DNA of 20,601 bases from SICV01 sp038045265 (lineage in GTDB: Archaea; Nanobdellota; Nanobdellia; Pacearchaeales; GW2011-AR1), in assembly GCA_038045265.1 (NCBI GenBank), contig JBBSYL010000034.1, forward strand, positions 1 through 20,601, read 5' to 3'. Both the position numbers and the translations under genes were made by a program. The notes beneath the pieces are model-generated. The model was given only the letters and a program-made list of their open reading frames with translations, searched no databases and was not told the origin of the DNA. Positions 13,376 through 20,601 of the stretch are shown here, piece by piece (the first letter of the stretch is position 1; the number at the start of each line of letters is the position of its first letter).

Positions 13376-13386
13376 CTAAAAAATAA
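13376..13386 (-). terminator. Oligo-T terminator after rpoA
   Basis: The minus strand reads TTATTTTTTAG two bases after the rpoA TAG. A T-tract of this kind is the usual intrinsic terminator signal in archaea and would end the rpoH-rpoB-rpoA transcript. Confidence 0.5.
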
Positions 13387-13388
13387 CA

Positions 13389-16300
13389 CTACTTCTCAGA
13401 TTTTCTCTTATCTTTTTCCAATTCCTTATTTACTAAAGGCCCAGTTACTCTTACAATTAATCCAGGTAATCCAGTTCCGACGGGAATCGGCTGGTTCAAT
13501 AATATATTTTCAATTACAGATTTTAATTCATCTCTTGCACCTTGTATTGTTGCGTTTACAAATTGTTTGTCAGGTGTTTCGAATGTTGCTCTTGCGAGAA
13601 CGCTTGCCTTGTCAGAAATTATTCCCATTCTTGTAACTCCCTTAACTACTCCGTTTGAAGTCATAGCATCTGCTACAAACTTAAGATGTCTTCCATTAAT
13701 ATCTAATCCCTGAGTTTCAATAACTTTCTTTATTTCCCTTACTATTGTTTCTCTTGCAGCTTCTATTCCAAGAACATTTGCAACATCGTGTATATCGTTG
13801 CTGAATATCTTATCTTTGTCAACTCCCTTAACTAGCATAACATCTTCAAGATTAGAGCCTGCTGCAAGGACAACGTAATCTTTTACCCTTGTTGCAATTA
13901 TTACATGAGATACTCCTTTAACTCCAGAGATAATTGTATCTTTCAATTTTTCCTTGAGCTTATACAACCCTTTAAAGTCGAGCTCATTTGCAACAATACT
14001 CATTCCTGAATCTCTTTCCTTTATTTTATAACCCTTATCTTTTAATCTTTCAGAAACTTTTCCTGTTCCAGCATGAATCATCTTTAGCCCTTTACTGTCA
14101 AATTCAACCTCTATCTTCTTATTTGAAAAGTCTATTCTTATTTCAGAGATTATTTCTTTCAATTTAACTTCTTTTATCTTCTCAGCAATTATTCTTGCAT
14201 CTTTTTCATTATTGCTTTCTTTATCAAGATATATTTCCATCAACGGGGTGCTTGGAGTCTTTCTCGCATCTAGAATTTCAATTATTCTAGGGAGTCCTTG
14301 TGTAACCTGCATTTGTGCAACTCCTGCATGGTGGAATACGTTCAATACCATTTGCGTAGATGCCTCTCCAAAGCTCTGCGCAGTAATAACTCCGACTGCT
14401 TCTCCAGGAGCTATCTTTGAATCTTTCAAGTGCAACTTACCTACATCTTTGCCGTCGTCTCCATAGACAAATTGCACTATGTTTTCAGATGCATCTCTGA
14501 CAGTTCCATCATATTCTATCTTCAAATCTTGTAACGCAGAAACTAATCTTCTATACAGATATCCAGATTTAGGAGTTCTTAATGCCAAATCCATTAATGA
14601 GTCTCTTCCAGTAATAGCTCCAAAGAAAAATTCACTTGGCTTTAGTCCTTTGAAGAAACTTGATTTTATGAATCCTCTTGATTCAGGTGAAAGATCTCCT
14701 TTTTTGAAGAATGATAATGTTCTATCAGTATAACCAAAGTTTATTCTCTCACTCCACATAGACTGCTGACCTACACAGCAGGCAATTTGTGTTATGTTAA
14801 GCATACTTCCTGCAGCTTTTGAGGTTATCATTTTATTTACGTTTCCGTCAGCAGGGAAATTTGCCTGAACAACTTTTCCTGTTTCAGTTCTTACTTCATT
14901 TAATACTTGCAAAATCTTTATTTCTCTTGACTCTTCAATGCTCTTTCCAGGAATTGCCTCAAGTCTTCCAGCCTTTGCATCTTCTATTATTTCTTTTGTC
15001 TTTCTTTCAGCTTCTTCAACTATTTCACTTGTCATTTTCTTAACTTCATCAGTTACATTAAGATCTTGTACAGAAAGTGTGAATCCGATTCTTGAAAGAT
15101 AAATCGCTCCAAGCACGAAAGCTTTAGTTAATGAATCAACAGCTGCTTCTCTTCCATTTTCTTTATCAACTATTTTTATCATCATCCCATCTTCTGCACC
15201 GAATGAATTGGGACCAGTTATATCTCTTGGAACTTTTATACTTGAATCTTTTGGTAGAACCTGTGCAAAAACTTCCTTTCCTTCGATATCCTTCGTTTTA
15301 ATCTTGCTTATAACTCCCGCAGAATAAAGCATTTGATCCGCATCTGCTTTCTTAAGAGTATCATGTCCAAGCAGATAAGCTCCAGTAATAGAATCGTCTA
15401 ATGTTCCTACAAGATTCATGTTATTCTTCAAGGAGATTATATTATTGTTTACATTGAGAAGAATCATTGCCTCAGACCTTGCTTCCTCTGTTTGCGGACT
15501 GTGAATGTTCATCTCATCTCCGTCGAAGTCAGCGTTATATGGGAATGCCACCGCAGGATTTAATCTGAATGTTCTACCAGGCAATACCCTTACATAATGT
15601 GCCATAAGGCTCTGCTTGTGCAGGCTAGGGTGTCTATTGAATAATACAATATCTCCATCTCTTATATGTCTCTCAATCTTATACCCTGGAGTTATTTCTG
15701 TGCATAATGCTTCCTTCAACTCTTCAGTTATTCTCTTCTTCTTTCCATCAGGCCTTATAACATAGTTGGCTCCAGGATATTTATCTCCCCGTTTTATCAA
15801 CTCTTTCATGGATTCAAGATTTATGCTTGTTACAGTTTCAGCAAAGGTTATTATCCTTGCAATTTCAAAAGGCACTCCAACTTCATTTACTTTTATGAAT
15901 GGATCCGGACTTATAACTGTCCTTGCAGAATAATTAACTCTCTTTCCAGCAAGATTATGTCTTATTCTCCCCTCTTTTCCTTTTATTCTTTCAGTAATAG
16001 TTTTTAGTGGCTGTCCAGATCTATGTCTCGCAGGAGGTATTCTACTTATATTATTATCGAAGAAAGTTGTTACATGGTACTGCAATAAGTCCCATAAATC
16101 TTCAATGATAACTTCAGGAGCTCCAGCATTCAAATTCTCCCATAATCTTTGATTTGCTCTTATTATATCGCTTAACTTATGAGTTAAATCGTCTTCACTT
16201 CTTTCTCCAGTATCAAGAGTTATTGAAGGTCTAACTGTTACACTAGGTACAAGAAGTAGAGAAAGAACAGCCCATTCAGGTTTGCATGTCTTTGCATTTA

Positions 16301-16838
16301 TTCCTATTTTTTTTAACTCATCGTCTTTAATAAGCAAAAGTCTCTCCCTTATTTCTATAGGGCTTAATCTCTTCTTTCCAATCATAAAAGTGCTAGGCTT
16401 CTCAAGCTTAACTCTTTCAACAGGATGATTGCAGTGAGGACATTTCTTTACATCTCTAGCCTTTTTAGCTCTTTCAGCAGGATTGTAATTCTTCTGTTTC
16501 TCATCACTCAAAAGAAGTTTTCCGCAATATGGACAGAATGTTCTCAAGCAAAGTTCAATTAAAGGAGTATATTTTATGTGAAGAACAGGCCTCGCAAGTT
16601 CTATGCTTCCAGGGTGTCCAGGACATTCTTTGAATCTCTGACCACATGTTCTACATCTTACTCCAGGATCTATTGCGCCTAATCTCAAATCCATAAGTCC
16701 TCCGTCAACTGGGAATCCGTCTATATCATATAATTCTGGAGTAACTATCTTTGCAGTGCTCAATTTTTTTATCTGCTCAGGGCTAAGCAAACTGAATCTC
16801 AACGCACTTACTCTCTTCCTTGATATTTCTTGTTTCAT
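13389..16838 (-). CDS. rpoA: RNA polymerase subunit A, A' and A'' in one chain
   Basis: This 1149-aa protein is the largest subunit of RNA polymerase. The N-terminal zinc sites are intact (CRTCGQRFKECPGH and CPYCG...CPHC). The Mg-binding NADFDGDEMN lies near residue 435. The A' part ends around YLYRRLVSALQDL...FVYGDDG, and the A'' part continues directly with APGEAVGVITAQSFGEASTQMVLNVFHHAG, the trigger-loop region (about 810-840). Most archaea encode A' and A'' as two genes; here a short linker joins them in one frame. The total is somewhat shorter than A' plus A'' added. The trigger region shows GEAST where GEPGT is typical, and VLNVFH where TLRTFH or TLNTFH is usual. It starts 1 nt after the rpoB stop. 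Confidence 0.97.
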   Translation of the reverse strand: MKQEISRKRVSALRFSLLSPEQIKKLSTAKIVTPELYDIDGFPVDGGLMDLRLGAIDPGVRCRTCGQRFKECPGHPGSIELARPVLHIKYTPLIELCLRTFCPYCGKLLLSDEKQKNYNPAERAKKARDVKKCPHCNHPVERVKLEKPSTFMIGKKRLSPIEIRERLLLIKDDELKKIGINAKTCKPEWAVLSLLLVPSVTVRPSITLDTGERSEDDLTHKLSDIIRANQRLWENLNAGAPEVIIEDLWDLLQYHVTTFFDNNISRIPPARHRSGQPLKTITERIKGKEGRIRHNLAGKRVNYSARTVISPDPFIKVNEVGVPFEIARIITFAETVTSINLESMKELIKRGDKYPGANYVIRPDGKKKRITEELKEALCTEITPGYKIERHIRDGDIVLFNRHPSLHKQSLMAHYVRVLPGRTFRLNPAVAFPYNADFDGDEMNIHSPQTEEARSEAMILLNVNNNIISLKNNMNLVGTLDDSITGAYLLGHDTLKKADADQMLYSAGVISKIKTKDIEGKEVFAQVLPKDSSIKVPRDITGPNSFGAEDGMMIKIVDKENGREAAVDSLTKAFVLGAIYLSRIGFTLSVQDLNVTDEVKKMTSEIVEEAERKTKEIIEDAKAGRLEAIPGKSIEESREIKILQVLNEVRTETGKVVQANFPADGNVNKMITSKAAGSMLNITQIACCVGQQSMWSERINFGYTDRTLSFFKKGDLSPESRGFIKSSFFKGLKPSEFFFGAITGRDSLMDLALRTPKSGYLYRRLVSALQDLKIEYDGTVRDASENIVQFVYGDDGKDVGKLHLKDSKIAPGEAVGVITAQSFGEASTQMVLNVFHHAGVAQMQVTQGLPRIIEILDARKTPSTPLMEIYLDKESNNEKDARIIAEKIKEVKLKEIISEIRIDFSNKKIEVEFDSKGLKMIHAGTGKVSERLKDKGYKIKERDSGMSIVANELDFKGLYKLKEKLKDTIISGVKGVSHVIIATRVKDYVVLAAGSNLEDVMLVKGVDKDKIFSNDIHDVANVLGIEAARETIVREIKKVIETQGLDINGRHLKFVADAMTSNGVVKGVTRMGIISDKASVLARATFETPDKQFVNATIQGARDELKSVIENILLNQPIPVGTGLPGLIVRVTGPLVNKELEKDKRKSEK

Positions 16839-16839
16839 T

Positions 16840-19800
16840 TTATTGCTCGTATTTGTCTTTTAGTTCAAATGATGTATTTATTCCAAGCCCAAGAAGCTCT
16901 TCATAAAGCAACTTAAAGGCGTATGAAATTTCTATTGGTTCTGCATCAGGACTTCCGCTTATAGGACATACTATTTTATTTCTTAGTACATCTTCATATC
17001 CCACATCCCCAGCATCTTTTGAGACATAAATTATTGTTTTATCTGAATCATATCTTTCCTTCAAAAGCAAAGATGCTCCATGTCCTGCAAGTGCCTGTTG
17101 CTCCATCTCTCCAAGCCTCAATGCTCCCCCTCTTGCCCTTCCTTCAATTGGCTGTCTTGTAAGCAAAGCAACTTTTCCTGAAGCTCTTGCATGTATCTTG
17201 TTCTTTACCATGTATTTCAATTTCAAGTAATACATATTTCCAATGTAAATTTTCATCTTCATCTTCTTTCCAGTAATTCCGTTGTACATTGTTTCCTTTC
17301 CATCATATCTGAAGCCCATTTCCTTTATTGCTTTTTCAAGATCTTCTACTTCGCTTCCTGTAAAGCTGGTTCCGTCAATAATATTTCCTTTACTTGCACC
17401 AACTTTTCCTGCAAGCAGTTCTATCAAATATCCTACAGTCATTCTGCTAGGAATACCGTGAGGATTAAACATCAAATCTGGGACTACTCCTTTTCTTGTG
17501 AATGGTATGTCTGATGTTTCTGCAATAAGTCCAACAACTCCTTTCTGTCCGTGTGGTGTTGAGAATTTATCTCCTGGCTCAGGCAATCTCAAATCTCTTG
17601 TTCTTACTTGAGCAATTTTATTTCCTTCCTGATCTGCTGTGATAAATACTGCATCAACTGTTCCTCTCTCTTCTTGTCTTATAGCTGAGCTCGCTTCCTT
17701 CTTCGCTTGAATACTTATGTCCTTCGCCTCGCTAAGGAATTTAGGAGGAGTCACCTTTCCAATTATAACATCTCCCTCGCCCATATCTGCTTCAGGATAT
17801 GAAACCCCATCATCTTCCAAAAATCTATAAGCATTTTCAGTTCTGTATCCTGCAGTATCTTTTTCAGGAATAACTATCTCATCTCTTAATCCTCCAGCAT
17901 ATTGTAGTTCGGTTGCAGAATAAGGTCTGAAGTAAGTAGAACGGCCCATTCCTCTGTCTACACTAAATTTACTCAGTACAACTGCGTCCTGCATATTATA
18001 TCCTTCAAATGGCATTATGGCAACAACAATGTTTTGTCCAGCAGGATATACTTCAAGAGTATCATAAATGAAGCTTCTTACAATAGGTTTCTGCGGATAA
18101 TGAAGTATAGATACATCAGTGTCTAATCTTACAAGATAATTACTTGCATAAATTCCAAGACTCTGCTTAAGTGTCTTGCTTCCCCTGTTCAATCTAGAAG
18201 ATTGGTCATGATTTCCAAATGGAACCAGGCTTGTGATTAATCCAAATAGGTCTATTGGGTGTATTTCTAGATGTGTGTGCTCGTTAGTTATTTCATCTTC
18301 ACTTAATGCAGTTAACGCATTTTCCTCTTCAGCAGCGTCCACATATTCAATTATACCTTCTTTTACTAAATCAATCCATTTTATCTTATCATTTTCAAGT
18401 AGGACAAGATGCTCATCTTTGAGTTTACTTGCACCATTCTCAACAATTACAACAGGCCTCAAAACTCTCCCTATTTCAGTAGATATTGCAACATGTTCAA
18501 ATAATGGGTCATTCCTTACACTCATCAATCCAGGCAATTCTCTTCTTCTTCTAGCTACTCTGACTTTCGTGGCAAAATCTGAAACATTCTCAACAAGCCC
18601 TATAAATCTCCCATTGAAGAAGACATCTTTTCCAGATTCCTTATTTAGACCAAATTCATAAAATCTTTTTAGTGTAGCAACCTCATCAAATTGTATAACT
18701 GTAGATATTTTGCTCATAATAGCGAGGTTCTTTCTAAGTCCTATCTCAGTGCCCTCAGGAGTTTCGGTAGGGCAGAATCTTCCATAATGTGTTGGGTGAA
18801 GTGTTCTTGCCATAAAATTCTCCTGCTCTCCTGGAAGCATACTTGCAACTCTTTGCAATTGAGATAAAGTATCCAAATAATTTGTCTTCTGCATGTTTTG
18901 TGTGACTCCAGATCTTTCTCCAATCCAGCTTCCTGTTGCAATTGCACTTTCAATCCTATGAGTAAACAATGTAGATTTCGCTATAGTCTTTAATGAATAG
19001 AATTTTTTCCTCTTTGAAATCTTCTGCAAAGAATATTGAATATCTCTAACTAGAATACCAAGATTAACCCTGAACAAATCAGAAAGTAAGTCTCCAGATA
19101 ATTTGACCCTCTTATTTGCATAATGGTCTTTATCTGTTCTTATTTCCTCATTTTCTTTTGATCTTAAATAAAGTCTTATTAATCTGCATAATGTTTGTGC
19201 TTTTTCATTTCTTGCATTCTTATCACTTCCTATATGTGGCAATAAGAATGAATCTATTCTTTCTTTTATTCTGTCTATTATTTCTTTCTTCGTTCCTTGT
19301 ATTCCAGCTCTTTCTGCAATGAACATTAAAGCATCGTCAGTGCTTTGAATATTTGCATATTCATACATATTAACTATAAGGGAATCAGTCTCATGGTCTA
19401 TAAACTTTGCAATGTCCATTTCTTTTATCATTCCGAGGGATTTTAATAAAGGAATCAGAGGAATATTTTTTAATCTGCTAAACGTCAATTCAAGTATTCC
19501 ATCGTTTGTCTCACTTATCGTAGTAGGTATTCTATAGGCGCCTCTTTGAGAGAACAATCTTAATGTTAATCCTTGTCTTCCCTCCTCTATGAAAGGCTGG
19601 TTAGCGGCAAGATCTTCTGACATGACCATTATTCTTTCATTTCCATTAACTATAAAGTATCCCCCAGGATCGAGTTTATCCATATAATTTTCTATCAATT
19701 CCTCTTTGCTCATAACTGCAATAGAGCATACACTACTCTTAACCATTATAGGCATTCTTCCAATTTCTACTTCTGCACTATCAGTTTGTCCAGCATATTT

Positions 19801-20091
19801 TACAGTTAGTTCAACAAAAACCGGAGCAGAATAAGTCAGATTTCTTAATCTAGCAATTCCAGGAGATACGAGGCTACTACTCCCATCTGCTTCAATTATG
19901 TTTGGCTTTCCAACCCTCGCCTTTCCAAGCTTTATTTCAACTTCTTCATTCGAAAGATTATTATTAAGGTCGTTGACAATTTCCTGTAATCTATGATTTA
20001 TAAAATCATTAAAAGAAAGAATATTGGACTCAACTAGGGAGTGCTGTTCAAGGTACTTTTTTATTATGATATCTCTCTTACTTTTTACCAT
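16840..20091 (-). CDS. rpoB: RNA polymerase subunit B (Rpo2)
   Basis: This 1083-aa protein is a single, unsplit second-largest subunit. It shows FCPTETPEGTEIGLRKNLA, the GDKFSTPHGQKGVVG region, PDLMFNPHGIPSRMTVGYLIE and EGRARGGALRLGEMEQQALAGHGAS. The C-terminal clamp region is unusual. The zinc-ribbon pattern C-x2-C...CP-x-C reads YVSKDAGDVGYEDVLRNKIVCPIS (about 1019-1042), so three of four cysteines are gone. Length is slightly under the usual 1100-1130 aa. The ATG overlaps the rpoH stop (TAATG), and rpoA follows 1 nt later, so the three are one operon. Confidence 0.97.
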   Translation of the reverse strand: MVKSKRDIIIKKYLEQHSLVESNILSFNDFINHRLQEIVNDLNNNLSNEEVEIKLGKARVGKPNIIEADGSSSLVSPGIARLRNLTYSAPVFVELTVKYAGQTDSAEVEIGRMPIMVKSSVCSIAVMSKEELIENYMDKLDPGGYFIVNGNERIMVMSEDLAANQPFIEEGRQGLTLRLFSQRGAYRIPTTISETNDGILELTFSRLKNIPLIPLLKSLGMIKEMDIAKFIDHETDSLIVNMYEYANIQSTDDALMFIAERAGIQGTKKEIIDRIKERIDSFLLPHIGSDKNARNEKAQTLCRLIRLYLRSKENEEIRTDKDHYANKRVKLSGDLLSDLFRVNLGILVRDIQYSLQKISKRKKFYSLKTIAKSTLFTHRIESAIATGSWIGERSGVTQNMQKTNYLDTLSQLQRVASMLPGEQENFMARTLHPTHYGRFCPTETPEGTEIGLRKNLAIMSKISTVIQFDEVATLKRFYEFGLNKESGKDVFFNGRFIGLVENVSDFATKVRVARRRRELPGLMSVRNDPLFEHVAISTEIGRVLRPVVIVENGASKLKDEHLVLLENDKIKWIDLVKEGIIEYVDAAEEENALTALSEDEITNEHTHLEIHPIDLFGLITSLVPFGNHDQSSRLNRGSKTLKQSLGIYASNYLVRLDTDVSILHYPQKPIVRSFIYDTLEVYPAGQNIVVAIMPFEGYNMQDAVVLSKFSVDRGMGRSTYFRPYSATELQYAGGLRDEIVIPEKDTAGYRTENAYRFLEDDGVSYPEADMGEGDVIIGKVTPPKFLSEAKDISIQAKKEASSAIRQEERGTVDAVFITADQEGNKIAQVRTRDLRLPEPGDKFSTPHGQKGVVGLIAETSDIPFTRKGVVPDLMFNPHGIPSRMTVGYLIELLAGKVGASKGNIIDGTSFTGSEVEDLEKAIKEMGFRYDGKETMYNGITGKKMKMKIYIGNMYYLKLKYMVKNKIHARASGKVALLTRQPIEGRARGGALRLGEMEQQALAGHGASLLLKERYDSDKTIIYVSKDAGDVGYEDVLRNKIVCPISGSPDAEPIEISYAFKLLYEELLGLGINTSFELKDKYEQ

Positions 20092-20297
20092 TATGCTACA
20101 ACCCTATAATAAATATGGGTTTCTCCCTCCTCTTTCCTTTCTATTTTAAGAACATCTCCAGGATTACACCCTTCAGGTACAACCGGATCAGCATTTTTTA
20201 TCTTTGGTAATTGCGACAGAGAAACATTATATTTTTCAAGTAATTGCTTCACCTCATCACTTTTCAATTTTGTATGTCTGGGTTTTAAGATATGCAT
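20091..20297 (-). CDS. rpoH: RNA polymerase subunit H (Rpo5)
   Basis: This 68-aa protein matches the conserved archaeal subunit H, homologous to the C-terminal domain of eukaryotic Rpb5. It has the ILKPRHTKLKSDEVKQLLEKYNVSLSQLPKIKNADPVV start and the GDVLKIERKEEGETHIYYRVV end. Rpo5 contacts downstream DNA in the jaw of the polymerase. It is the first gene of the rpoH-rpoB-rpoA operon; its stop overlaps the rpoB start by one base. Length is slightly below the usual 75-85 aa. Confidence 0.95.
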   Translation of the reverse strand: MHILKPRHTKLKSDEVKQLLEKYNVSLSQLPKIKNADPVVPEGCNPGDVLKIERKEEGETHIYYRVVA

Positions 20298-20336
20298 GGC
20301 TCTAGCTCTATTTGGATGAATAGAATTAAAGAAGAT

Positions 20337-20356
20337 TATAAAATTGGCTTTTTAAA
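20337..20356 (-). promoter_or_regulatory. Promoter-like motif before rpoH
   Basis: TATAAAATTGGCTTTTTAAA (plus strand) differs at two positions from the motifs before uS12 and EF-2. The minus-strand box A TTTAAAAA would start transcription near 20327 and give a leader of about 30 nt before the ATG at 20297. Confidence 0.55.
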
Positions 20357-20437
20357 TGTTTCGTAAAAATGAGCCAGTAACAACTCCATGAAATCGAGCT
20401 ATTCAGTCCTACTAATTCCTATTCAAGAGCATAACCA

Positions 20438-20447
20438 GTATATAAAG
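20438..20447 (+). promoter_or_regulatory. Plus-strand TATA-like box at the right edge
   Basis: GTATATAAAG could start transcription near 20465, just before the first 40-bp repeat. No ORF follows within the window, so an RNA is possible. The rest of 20298-20468 holds only the rpoH promoter and nothing else that I recognise. Confidence 0.3.
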
Positions 20448-20468
20448 ATTGTTGTAAAAAGGAATTTT

Positions 20469-20601
20469 TTCAAATCCCACAAAATAAAATAGTGGTCCCG
20501 ACGGGATTCCTGAAGCTTCGCGAGAAGCGAGGGGACAGAGATTCGAAGAATTCTCTGGATGTTCAAATCCCACAAAATAAAATAGTGGTCCCGACGGGAT
20601 T
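20469..20601. repeat. 40-bp direct repeat, two copies with 93-bp period, cut by window end
   Basis: The 40-bp unit at 20469-20508 recurs exactly at 20562-20601. It starts TTCAAATCCCAC and ends GTGGTCCCGACGGGATT, with an internal TCCC-GAC-GGGA stem. The 53-nt spacer holds GCTTC-GCGA-GAAGC (20515-20528) and AGAGA/TCTCT stems, and GTCCC of the repeat can pair with GGGAC of the spacer. The second copy ends at the window edge, so the array may continue. Nature unknown. Confidence 0.8.

Noticed and set aside
20469..20601. CRISPR array
   Set aside because: There are only two repeats, the 40-bp unit has none of the usual CRISPR repeat ends, the 53-nt spacer is highly self-complementary, and no cas gene is in the window.
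20469..20601. tRNA gene or tandem tRNAs
   Set aside because: GTTCAAATCCCAC and GTCGGGACCA (minus strand) resemble tRNA 3' ends, but the T-stem does not pair, and no acceptor, D-arm or anticodon arm can be built on either strand.

Overview
This window reads as AT-rich archaeal DNA. It carries the archaeal RNA polymerase genes rpoH, rpoB and rpoA, an archaeal NusA-like protein with KH domains, archaeal-type uS12 and uS7, and EF-2. Most accessory genes have a TTTAWAWA-like box A about 29 nt before the start codon, so they should give leaderless mRNAs. The small genes, altered core proteins and a diversity-generating retroelement (DGR) suggest a DPANN lineage, perhaps Woesearchaeota or Pacearchaeota. 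That placement is an inference; no phylogeny was run.

Layout from left to right. Positions 1-2258 (+) hold a DGR: a target gene with a 3' variable repeat (VR, 645-733), a hairpin just after it, a non-coding leader that may fold, the template repeat (TR, 1012-1100) and a reverse transcriptase (RT). VR and TR differ at 22 of 89 positions, and all 22 are adenines in the TR. The RT reading frame is broken twice, first inside an (AG)11 tract and again near an A5 run. Positions 2252-4441 (-) are EF-2, whose leader contains a diverged tandem copy of its own start region. Positions 4662-6213 (-) hold an unrecognised 297-aa gene and a MazF-like toxin-antitoxin pair with an operator-like palindrome. 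Positions 6230-8412 (-) hold an isochorismatase-like ORF, uS7, an unfamiliar 70-aa gene, uS12 and NusA-like. Positions 8468-13232 are an accessory block: a nucleotidyltransferase-fold protein, a small membrane protein, a SWIM/zinc-ribbon/DDE transposase, an AAA+ ATPase, a multipass membrane protein and an unknown protein. Positions 13389-20297 (-) hold rpoA (A' and A'' as one chain), rpoB and rpoH. The right edge (20469-20601) has two copies of a 40-bp repeat spaced 93 bp apart.

The minus strand keeps the usual archaeal order rpoH-rpoB-rpoA-(L30e)-nusA-rps12-rps7-EF-2. It is interrupted by the accessory block, where L30e would normally lie and is not seen, by the 70-aa gene between uS12 and uS7, and by the toxin-antitoxin region. 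The DGR runs convergently into EF-2 and overlaps it by 7 nt.

The most notable system is the DGR. Its RT carries a dinucleotide tract whose length would switch the full-length enzyme on or off, which raises the possibility of a phase-variable mutator. Decay or sequencing error remains a serious alternative because of the second frameshift.
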